A stretch of DNA of 64,000 nt, taken from assembly GCA_020621405.1 (NCBI GenBank), contig JAHRYN010000002.1, positions 1 to 64,000 on the forward strand, written 5' to 3'. The stretch is from Betaproteobacteria bacterium. GTDB lineage: Bacteria; Pseudomonadota; Gammaproteobacteria; Burkholderiales; Rhodocyclaceae. The notes under the pieces were generated by a model. That model was given only the letters and a program-made list of their open reading frames with translations, had not been told where the DNA came from and made no database searches. Positions 1 to 6,765 of this stretch are shown piece after piece. Within the stretch, counting starts at the first letter, position 1. Each line of letters opens with the position of its first letter. Both the position numbers and the translations under genes were made by a program.

Positions 1-34
1 ACTGAATCGCGCCCACACCTATCGGCTGTTTATC

Positions 35-46
35 TTTTTAAAGAGC
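35..46 (-). promoter_or_regulatory. rRNA leader boxA antitermination element
   Basis: Read on the minus strand the bases are GCTCTTTAAAAA, the boxA core of rRNA operon leaders. It is followed by AACAGCCGATAGGTGTGGGC, a stretch I recognise from betaproteobacterial rRNA leaders and spacers. The rRNA genes themselves would lie beyond the left edge of the window. Inferred from motif similarity only. Confidence 0.6.
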
Positions 47-77
47 TTCGCTGCTTTCGCTGCAGCACAGAAGCGAG

Positions 78-105
78 ACTTTAACACGCTTTCGATTCTG
101 TGCAA
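78..105 (-). promoter_or_regulatory. Candidate rRNA operon promoter
   Basis: On the minus strand a -35 element TTGCAC (100-105) and a -10 element TAAAGT (78-83) are separated by 16 bases. A GC-rich discriminator follows, and an A-rich UP-like tract lies upstream (about 107-130). Transcription would run left through a GCTGC/GCAGC hairpin and boxA. The arrangement fits a growth-rate-regulated rrn promoter, but the transcription start is inferred. Confidence 0.5.
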
Positions 106-148
106 CAACTTTTTGAATCTTTTTTTCTCGCTACCGCAATTTGCATCG

Positions 149-225
149 TGGTTGCGGGGACAGGATTTGAACCTGTGACCTTCGGGTTATGAGCCCGACG
201 AGCTGCCAGACTGCTCCACCCCGCG
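149..225 (-). tRNA. Initiator tRNA-fMet (CAT)
   Basis: This is a 77-nt cloverleaf on the minus strand with an encoded CCA end. The anticodon loop is CTCATAA, giving anticodon CAT. Two hallmarks identify it as an initiator and not an elongator tRNA-Met: the first acceptor position is an unpaired C opposite A, and the anticodon stem carries three consecutive G-C pairs (TCGGG / CCCGA). The T loop reads GGTTCAAATCC. It lies just upstream of the putative rrn promoter on the same strand. Confidence 0.97.
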
Positions 226-410
226 TTCGAGAGGAAAAGATTATGGAGACTTTCCGACCTTGTGTCAACGCTGGTGCAGCATTTCTCTTCCCGACGCATG
301 GGCATGGGTCGGGACTCCCTGCGGGAAGGCCGAATCGGCTCCTCCTTCGCTGTGGCGGCAATCGAGGTTGTACTCCACACTTCCGCTCAATCCCAAGCAT
401 CTCTATATAT

Positions 411-1391
411 ATGAGTACGAATCCGGTCATCCATTACAGGAAGAGGCACCGCATCGAAGTCGGGTTAATCGTCGCGACGGCGGTAGTCACCTTCATCCTG
501 AGTTCCAGAGCGGAAATATACGAGCGCTTTCATGCGTTGCTGACGCGGTACGAGGTCATTCAGGCCGACGAACTGTTCATAGCCGTCCTTGTCCTGCTGG
601 CGACGCTTGCTGTTTTTTCCTTTCTGCGCTGGAGGGAAGCCCGGCTGGAGCTCGCATCCCGAGTCACCGCCGAACATGCCCTGCAACGCTTGGCAAGCCG
701 CAACCGGGAACTGGCACAGGCGCTGATCGGACTGCAGGAAACGGAACGACGGCGACTCGCTCATGAACTGCACGACCACTTCGGTCAATGTTGCAACGCG
801 ATAAGAATCGACTCGGTCTTCCTTCGAAGTGCGCTGCCCGAAGGAAGTAACGAACGTGCGGCAGCGGAAAGGATCGCCGAGACCTCCGATGATCTATATC
901 AAACCGTACGCGGCCTGCTGTATGAACTTCGGCCGGCGGCGCTAGACAGCCTCGGACTTGTCGGCGCCATACAGTCCCTGTGCGAATCCTGGGAGGAACG
1001 TACGACGGTCAGTTGCGCCCTCCTCCCGTCGGGAAACCTCGCGGATCTTGGTGAAGACGCGAACATGGCCGTCTATCGCATAGTTCAAGAATCTCTTTCG
1101 AACGTGATGAAGCACGCGCACGCAAGTCATGTCCGCATACGGCTTGCCTGCCAGGAGCCGGAGTGCGACGTGGAAGTCACTATAGAGGACGATGGAACGG
1201 GCCATGACGCGTCTGCCTTCCGTGCGGGTTTGGGCTGGATGGGAATGAAGGAACGCGCGTCGATGCTGCACGGCGAACTTTCCATCGGACCGAGCACTCT
1301 GGGCGGAATGATGGTGCAATGCCGCTTTCCACGACCGGCCGGTCAGCCCCTCAGGGAACCGGATTCAACACGGAGTCCTGTCGATGATTGA
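411..1391 (+). CDS. NarX/UhpB-type sensor histidine kinase
   Basis: Predicted inner-membrane sensor kinase of 326 residues. Two hydrophobic segments (about 17-30 and 54-72) enclose a very short periplasmic loop, so no large sensory domain is present. A coiled linker leads to a HisKA_3 dimerisation domain with motif ELHDH (phosphoacceptor His121). A HATPase_c domain follows, with N-box VQESLSNVMKHA and GLGWMGMKERA. The open frame extends upstream to 189, through the tRNA gene, so I chose the ATG at 411, right before the first membrane segment. No strong ribosome-binding site is visible. The gene overlaps the downstream response regulator by 8 bases, which makes them a cognate pair. The signal is not deducible. 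Confidence 0.88.
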   Translation: MSTNPVIHYRKRHRIEVGLIVATAVVTFILSSRAEIYERFHALLTRYEVIQADELFIAVLVLLATLAVFSFLRWREARLELASRVTAEHALQRLASRNRELAQALIGLQETERRRLAHELHDHFGQCCNAIRIDSVFLRSALPEGSNERAAAERIAETSDDLYQTVRGLLYELRPAALDSLGLVGAIQSLCESWEERTTVSCALLPSGNLADLGEDANMAVYRIVQESLSNVMKHAHASHVRIRLACQEPECDVEVTIEDDGTGHDASAFRAGLGWMGMKERASMLHGELSIGPSTLGGMMVQCRFPRPAGQPLREPDSTRSPVDD

Positions 1392-2034
1392 CGTACTGCT
1401 TGTCGATGATCATCCGATCGTGAGGTCGGGGTATGCCCGCCTGCTGGAGACTGGCGGCGATATCCACGTTGTGGCTGAGGCGGAAAGCGCCGACGCGGGC
1501 TACTCGGCCTATGTCGAACATCAACCCCAGGTGACCGTTACCGATCTGTCGCTGCCCGGGTCAAGCGGCATTGAGCTGATACGCCGCATCCGCGCGCGCG
1601 ATGCCGCCGCCCGCCTTCTGGTATTCAGCGTGCACGACGAAGCGGTCGTCGTGGACAAGGCCTTGCAAAGTGGTGCCAGCGGCTTCATCAGCAAGCGCAG
1701 TGCGCCGGAAGTGCTGCTCGAGGCGGTACGCGCGGTAGCCCGGGGCGAACGCTACCTGAGCAATGACGTCAGAAAGGTGTTCGAACGCAGGTCACCTGAC
1801 ACCGAACGGGCCATCATCAACGAGCTGTCGCCGCGCGAATTCGAAGTATTCCGCCTGCTCGCGCAGGGTCGGTCAGCCGGCGAATGTGCAAACCTCCTCA
1901 ATCTGAGCCAGAAGACCGTCGCCAATTACCAAGCGCTGATCAAGGAAAAGCTCGGAGTCGGCACTTCGGCGGCACTGGTGCATCTGGCTCTGCGGCTTGG
2001 CGTGGTGACCCAGATCGGCCTGGATCAGGCCTGA
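1384..2034 (+). CDS. NarL/FixJ-family response regulator
   Basis: DNA-binding response regulator of 216 residues. The receiver domain (1-120) has the acidic pair Asp8-Asp9, the phosphoacceptor Asp54 (in VTDLSLPG) and a conserved Lys near 104 (GFISKRS). The C-terminal LuxR-type helix-turn-helix (about 147-205) reads LSPREFEVFRLLAQG and then NLSQKTVANY. It is translationally coupled to the HisKA_3 kinase by overlap, and HisKA_3 kinases normally pair with this regulator class. The TonB-dependent receptor gene starts 131 bases downstream and is a plausible target, but that is only positional inference. Confidence 0.93.
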   Translation: MIDVLLVDDHPIVRSGYARLLETGGDIHVVAEAESADAGYSAYVEHQPQVTVTDLSLPGSSGIELIRRIRARDAAARLLVFSVHDEAVVVDKALQSGASGFISKRSAPEVLLEAVRAVARGERYLSNDVRKVFERRSPDTERAIINELSPREFEVFRLLAQGRSAGECANLLNLSQKTVANYQALIKEKLGVGTSAALVHLALRLGVVTQIGLDQA

Positions 2035-2165
2035 ACGACACCACGGGAGTTTTTCCCGATATTTCCGCTGGCCGGTTCGCTATCGTCCGTGACGAGCCCG
2101 GACAAGGTCCTGGCCGACGCACCACAGAGAACGGTGCGCAAGATGAAGCCCCAGAGGAGATATCC

Positions 2166-4421
2166 GTGAGCACCCGAAGCAGTGCCGTGACGGCACGTCT
2201 GACACCACTCGCCGCAATGATAGGCGGCGTACTTGCATATGGCGCAGCCAATACGGCACACGCCCAGGCCATCGTCGCCCCGAAAGTCGAGATCGTAGGC
2301 ACGACTCCGGTTCCGGGGCTCGACCGCCCCAAGGACGAAATTCCTTCCAACGTACAGTCGGTGCGCCGGGAGACGCTGCGCGACACCGGATCCGGCGGCC
2401 TGCCGGAACTGCTGGGCAGCCAGCTGCAGAGCGTCAACGTCAATGAACTGCAGGGCAACCCTTTCCAGGCCGACGTGAATTACCGCGGTTTCACCGCCAG
2501 TCCGCTGCTCGGCACGCCGCAGGGGCTTTCGGTCTACCAGGACGGCGTGCGCATCAACGAACCGTTTGGCGATGTCGTGAACTGGGACCTGATCCCGCGC
2601 AGCGCCATCGCATCGATAGACCTGATCCCCGGCTCGAATCCGCTGTTCGGCCTGAATACCCTGGGCGGTGCACTGGCGATCCGCACCAAGGACGGCTTCC
2701 GCGACGCGGGAACCGGTATCGAGGCCTACACCGGAAGCTTCGGCCGGCATGCGGTCACGGCCGAACACGGTGGCAATAACGGCGAGCTGGGCTGGTATTT
2801 CACGGGTACCCACTTCAAGGAAGACGGCTGGCGTGATGCATCGCCATCCGAGGTCAACCAGTTCTTCGGCAAGATTTCACACCGCACGGCCAGGCACGAA
2901 CTCGATCTGGCGGTGACTCACGCCGACAGCGACCTGATCGGCAACGGACTCACGCCCGAATCCTTCTACGACCAGCGCAAGCGTTCGATCTTCACCACGC
3001 CGGACAACACGAAGAACCGGATGACCATGGTGTCGCTCAACGGCGGCTACTGGCTGGATGACGTCTACAAACTGTCCGGTACCCTCTATTACCGGCACAA
3101 CAAGGTACGCACGCTCAATGGTGACGTGAATGACGAATTCACGAACCTGGGCGACCCGGAAGGCGTGCTGAACCGTACACGCTCGCGCCAGAACGGCTAC
3201 GGTTTCAGCCTGCAGCTGGCGCAGATACTCGACGACCGGCAACTTGCGGTCGGCACGACCTACGATCACAGCCGCACCCGTTTCCAGCAGACGGAGCAGG
3301 AGGGCAACTTCAATCCGGACCGCTCGGTGAATCCGACCGGGCCGGAAGAAGACCCTGATCCGAAGCTGCGCGGACGCACGCGCACCTGGAGCCTGTTCGC
3401 GACCGGCACCTGGAAGCCGCTGCCGGAGGCAACGGTTTCGCTGTCCGGACGCTACAACCTCAGCAATGTGCAGACAACCGACGCGCTGGACGCCACGTCC
3501 ACGTTGAACAGTGACTACACCTACAGCAAGATCAACCCGGCGCTGGGCGCAACGTATGCGCTTACGCCGGCCGTCACGCTGTACGCCAACGTCCAGCAGG
3601 GCAACCGCGCACCGAGCCCGATCGAACTGGGTTGCTCCGATCCGGCCCAGCCGTGCAAGCTGCCCAATGCCATGCAGTCGGATCCGCGGCTCGATCAGGT
3701 CGTGACGCGCAGCGTCGAGGTCGGGCTGCGTGGCAAGGCCGGGCCGATTCGCTGGAATGCGGCCGCCTTCGGTGCCATCAATCGCGACGACATCCTGTTC
3801 GTCGCCAGCAACACGGTCGGCCAGGGCTACTTCAAGAACTTCGGGAAGACGCGCCGCAACGGCATCGAACTGGGTCTGGGCGGCGAATACGGCAGCCTCA
3901 TGTGGAACGCCGGCTACACCTGGGTCGATGCAACCTACCGTTCCAGCGAGTGCATCGTGTCGCCGGAAAACTCGGCGCAGGATGCATCCTGCGGCGCCGA
4001 CAACATCCGGGTCAGTTCGGGCGACCGCATTCCGGGCATCGCGGCGCATTCGTTCAAGCTCGGCATCGACTGGCGCGCCACCGGCTGGCTGACGCTGGGT
4101 ACCGACGTCGTCGCACATTCCGGCGTCTATGTACGCGGCAACGAGAACAACAAGCACGACAGCAACGGCAAGACGTCCGGCTTCACCGTCGCCAACTTCA
4201 CCGCCAACGCAGATCTGGGCGCAGGCTGGTCGGCGTTTGCCCGCGTCAACAACGTGTTCGACCGGCGCTATGTCACCGGCGGCCAGCTTGGCGAAAATCC
4301 CTTCGTCGGTGCGAATCACAGTTTCGACTCCGACACCAACAACTGGCAGGATGAAACCTTCTACGCACCCGGCGCCCCGCGTGCCGGCTGGGTCGGTCTG
4401 CGCTACCGCTTCGGCGGCTGA
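2166..4421 (+). CDS. TonB-dependent outer-membrane receptor
   Basis: Outer-membrane beta-barrel receptor of 751 residues that imports a ligand using TonB/ExbBD energy. I chose the GTG at 2166 because an AGAGGAGA ribosome-binding site precedes it and a signal peptide ending in AHAQA follows at once; the frame is open further upstream but overlaps the response regulator. The plug domain (about 40-170) carries VYQDGVRINEPFGDVVNWD and the NTLGGALAIRTK signature. The rest is alternating beta-barrel sequence ending in GLRYRFGG. The substrate cannot be read from sequence. No FecR-type N-terminal signalling extension, Fur box or cobalamin riboswitch was seen. A strong hairpin terminator follows. Confidence 0.93.
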   Translation: MSTRSSAVTARLTPLAAMIGGVLAYGAANTAHAQAIVAPKVEIVGTTPVPGLDRPKDEIPSNVQSVRRETLRDTGSGGLPELLGSQLQSVNVNELQGNPFQADVNYRGFTASPLLGTPQGLSVYQDGVRINEPFGDVVNWDLIPRSAIASIDLIPGSNPLFGLNTLGGALAIRTKDGFRDAGTGIEAYTGSFGRHAVTAEHGGNNGELGWYFTGTHFKEDGWRDASPSEVNQFFGKISHRTARHELDLAVTHADSDLIGNGLTPESFYDQRKRSIFTTPDNTKNRMTMVSLNGGYWLDDVYKLSGTLYYRHNKVRTLNGDVNDEFTNLGDPEGVLNRTRSRQNGYGFSLQLAQILDDRQLAVGTTYDHSRTRFQQTEQEGNFNPDRSVNPTGPEEDPDPKLRGRTRTWSLFATGTWKPLPEATVSLSGRYNLSNVQTTDALDATSTLNSDYTYSKINPALGATYALTPAVTLYANVQQGNRAPSPIELGCSDPAQPCKLPNAMQSDPRLDQVVTRSVEVGLRGKAGPIRWNAAAFGAINRDDILFVASNTVGQGYFKNFGKTRRNGIELGLGGEYGSLMWNAGYTWVDATYRSSECIVSPENSAQDASCGADNIRVSSGDRIPGIAAHSFKLGIDWRATGWLTLGTDVVAHSGVYVRGNENNKHDSNGKTSGFTVANFTANADLGAGWSAFARVNNVFDRRYVTGGQLGENPFVGANHSFDSDTNNWQDETFYAPGAPRAGWVGLRYRFGG

Positions 4422-4440
4422 GAGACGACGACCGAAAGAA

Positions 4441-4466
4441 GAAAAGGCGCCTCAGGGCGCCTTTTC
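4441..4466. terminator. Bidirectional intrinsic terminator
   Basis: A perfect 11-bp stem (GAAAAGGCGCC / GGCGCCTTTTC) with a TCAG loop is followed by T-rich tracts on both strands. It lies between the end of the receptor gene and the end of the convergent formate dehydrogenase operon, so it probably stops both transcripts. Confidence 0.9.
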
Positions 4467-4488
4467 TTCTTGAGTGCTGCGCATCCGG

Positions 4489-4788
4489 CTACTTGCCCGG
4501 CGGTGCGACTGCCGCGGCCGGCGCGGGCACAGCGGCAGCGGGCGGTACCGGCAGGGCGATGGGCGTAGGCGTCACGGCGACGCCTTTTGCCTTCATCTGC
4601 GCGATGTACTTCGCCGCGACCTGGTCCTGCGCAGCGGCCAGCTGCTCGTTACCCTTCTTCGTCGCCTCGTCGGCCTTCGCCTTCTTTTCCGCGGCGGCCG
4701 CCTTCTGCTCCTCGGTCGGTTCGGGCAGCTTCGCACAGACACCTGCCGACAGCAGTGCCCCCAGCAGCAATACGATCATCCTGTTCAT
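4489..4788 (-). CDS. Small exported Ala/Lys-rich protein at end of FDH operon
   Basis: A 99-residue protein with a signal peptide (MNRMIVLLLGALLSAGVCA). A Lys/Glu/Ala-rich helical, probably coiled-coil, segment (about 25-70) and an Ala-Pro-rich tail follow. The start is the second of two close ATGs, because the GGAGG site is 7 bases from it and only one base from the first. A Cys stands near the cleavage site, but the lipobox is poor. It is the last gene of the formate dehydrogenase operon, 14 bases after the cytochrome b gene. I do not recognise a family. Position suggests an accessory role in the periplasm, but that is inference. Confidence 0.75.
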   Translation of the reverse strand: MNRMIVLLLGALLSAGVCAKLPEPTEEQKAAAAEKKAKADEATKKGNEQLAAAQDQVAAKYIAQMKAKGVAVTPTPIALPVPPAAAVPAPAAAVAPPGK

Positions 4789-4802
4789 GGACATTCCTCC
4801 GT

Positions 4803-5834
4803 TCAGACACGGGCCGGTGCGGGCATCGATCCGGCATGCGTTTCCGCTGGCCGCGACTGTAGCGCCTCGTCGTACCACAGTTCGTGATGCTCCTTCGCCC
4901 AGGCTTCATCGACCTGGCCGGTCTTCATGCCGTCGAGCGCGCCTTCCATGCCTATGCTGCCTATATAGATATGGGCCAGCGACAGGGTCATGACCACCAG
5001 TGCCCCGGTCACATGAATGATGCTGGCGCCCTGCATGACGAACCGCCCCTGGCCGAAGTTGGGGAAATTGAGTACCAGCCCGCTGACGCCGACCAGCATC
5101 GAAAGACCGACCACCCCCAACCAGAACCAAGTCTTCTCGCCAAAGTTGAAGCGATAGGACGGCACATGCTCGCCACTCAGCAGCCCGCCCGCCTTGCGTA
5201 TCCAGAGTGCGTCTATCGACCGCCATACGTTGTCGCGCACGAACAGCACGATGAATACCAGCACCGACATGATGAAGAGCGGGCCGACGAAGTTGTGCAC
5301 GTTCTTGCACACGACGGCGACAACGGAAAACAGCGTGTAGCCGAACACCGGCAGCAGCACATGCTTGCCGAACAGCATCACCAGGCCGCTGGCCGCGAGC
5401 ACGCAGAAGGAAATCGCCATCGACCAGTGTGCCGTCCGCTCAAGCGTGCTGAAGCGCTCGATCATCCGACCGGTCTTCTCGCCCGACAGCATGATCGGAC
5501 CGCGCAGCCTGAAAAACACCGCCAGCAGCACGACCATCGCGCACAGCGCGATTCCGCCGTACAGCGTGATCGGCCCGTTGCGCAGCGTGCGCCAGGTCTG
5601 CCCACCCGACTGGATCAGCACACCAGTGTCCACGCCCTTGATGTTGGTAACGTGCTGCTCGCCCGAGCGCACCTCGCGCCAGACCGGTGCGTTGTTCAGC
5701 GGCTGGGATTGCTGGCGCTGCGCCTGTTCGGCCGCCGCCGGTCCGGCAGCAAGCGACGCCGTTCCGCCCAGCAGGGCACCCAGCACGCACACCATCCACA
5801 GCGCGCGTTGCAGAATCGTCGTGTCGCGCTTCAT
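4803..5834 (-). CDS. Formate dehydrogenase cytochrome b556 (gamma) subunit
   Basis: A 343-residue membrane-anchor subunit, homologous to FdnI/FdoI. It takes electrons from the iron-sulfur subunit and passes them through haem b to quinone. A cleavable signal peptide (residues 1-30) is followed by a periplasmic N-terminal region. Four or five membrane helices follow, including the haem-ligand region RTAHWSMAISFCVLAASG and the late helix IIHVTGALVVMTLSLAHIYIG. The frame stays open upstream, but the ATG at 5834 has an AGGAG site and begins the signal peptide. The gene is longer than FdnI because of the extra N-terminal periplasmic part, as is usual for this betaproteobacterial type. Confidence 0.93.
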   Translation of the reverse strand: MKRDTTILQRALWMVCVLGALLGGTASLAAGPAAAEQAQRQQSQPLNNAPVWREVRSGEQHVTNIKGVDTGVLIQSGGQTWRTLRNGPITLYGGIALCAMVVLLAVFFRLRGPIMLSGEKTGRMIERFSTLERTAHWSMAISFCVLAASGLVMLFGKHVLLPVFGYTLFSVVAVVCKNVHNFVGPLFIMSVLVFIVLFVRDNVWRSIDALWIRKAGGLLSGEHVPSYRFNFGEKTWFWLGVVGLSMLVGVSGLVLNFPNFGQGRFVMQGASIIHVTGALVVMTLSLAHIYIGSIGMEGALDGMKTGQVDEAWAKEHHELWYDEALQSRPAETHAGSMPAPARV

Positions 5835-5844
5835 GAGCGATCTC

Positions 5845-6063
5845 CTAACCGTTGATGCGGCGGTATTCGTTCTGGTTCTGGTTGCGCGCGCGCACGGTCG
5901 CTTCCCACTCCGTCCTGTCACCGGAAAAGGCGTCGTTGTCCCAGGGCTTGCCATCCGGCTTGCCCTGATACTGGCCCTGCTTGTAGACCACGACCTGCGC
6001 CCGGTCGCTGCAGCCGGCAAGCGCCAGCGCGAGCACACACGCTCCGACAATGCCCGTGTTCAT
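5845..6063 (-). CDS. Small putative lipoprotein inside the FDH operon
   Basis: A 72-residue protein with a clear lipoprotein signal (LALALAGC, lipidated Cys18). A short, charged, Asn/Gln/Arg-rich mature part contains GKPWDNDAFSGDRTEWE. Its ATG overlaps the stop of the beta-subunit gene by 4 bases, and the cytochrome b gene follows 10 bases later, so it is translated as part of the operon. The function is unknown to me. A role in assembling or anchoring the periplasmic enzyme is conceivable from position. Confidence 0.8.
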   Translation of the reverse strand: MNTGIVGACVLALALAGCSDRAQVVVYKQGQYQGKPDGKPWDNDAFSGDRTEWEATVRARNQNQNEYRRING

Positions 6064-6686
6064 GACTTTCCTCCCGCGGCAGGGGGCTGCGCCGGCGCGT
6101 CCGGTTTGCCATAGGCGGTCGACCAGCCCCAGATGTCGGCGCCCTTGCCGCGCGTCATGACGCGCTGGCGGTAGATGTCGGCCAGCACGTCGGCATCGCC
6201 GCCGAGCAGCGCCTTGGTCGAACAGACTTCGGCACACAGCGGCAGCTTGCCTTCGGCCAGCCGGTTGCGGCCATACTTACGGAACTCCGCTTCCGAGCCG
6301 TTCTCTTCCGGACCGCCGGCGCAGAAGGTGCATTTGTCCATCTTGCCGCGCAGCCCGAAGGCGCCTGCCTGCGGGAACTGCGGCGCACCGAACGGGCAAG
6401 CGTAGAAGCAGTAGCCGCAGCCTATGCACAGATTCTTGTCGTGCAGCACCACGCCCTCGTCGGTGCGGTAGAAGCAATCGACCGGACACACCGCCATGCA
6501 CGGCGCGTCGGAACAGTGCATGCAGGCAACCGACAGCGAACGCTCGCCCGGCACGCCGTCATTGATGGCGACCACGCGCCGCCGGTTCACGCCCCAGGGC
6601 ACCTCGTGTTCGTTCTTGCACGCCGTGACGCAGCCGTTGCATTCGATGCATCGTTCCGTGTCACAGATGAATTTCATTCGAGCCAT
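6060..6686 (-). CDS. fdh3B: Formate dehydrogenase FDH3-type iron-sulfur (beta) subunit
   Basis: A 208-residue electron-transfer subunit with four ferredoxin-type 4Fe-4S motifs: CIECNGCVTACKNE, CMHCSDAPCMAVCPVDC, CIGCGYCFYACPFG, and CTFC...CAEVC. It carries electrons from the catalytic subunit to cytochrome b. The start at 6686 has a good GGAGG site 5 bases upstream. There is no signal peptide, so it is presumably co-exported with the Tat-targeted alpha subunit. It has no C-terminal membrane anchor, unlike FdnH. Confidence 0.95.
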   Translation of the reverse strand: MARMKFICDTERCIECNGCVTACKNEHEVPWGVNRRRVVAINDGVPGERSLSVACMHCSDAPCMAVCPVDCFYRTDEGVVLHDKNLCIGCGYCFYACPFGAPQFPQAGAFGLRGKMDKCTFCAGGPEENGSEAEFRKYGRNRLAEGKLPLCAEVCSTKALLGGDADVLADIYRQRVMTRGKGADIWGWSTAYGKPDAPAQPPAAGGKS

Positions 6687-6765
6687 GGTTTCCTCCGTTC
6701 TGCGGGGCGGATGCACGCCGGCAAGCCGCCTCATGTCCTTGTTCGCCGCGTTCAGGTCCGGGCAC

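Noticed and set aside
2035-2165. Fur box or cobalamin riboswitch upstream of the TonB-dependent receptor
   Set aside because: The gap is short and GC-rich, with no recognisable Fur palindrome or riboswitch core.
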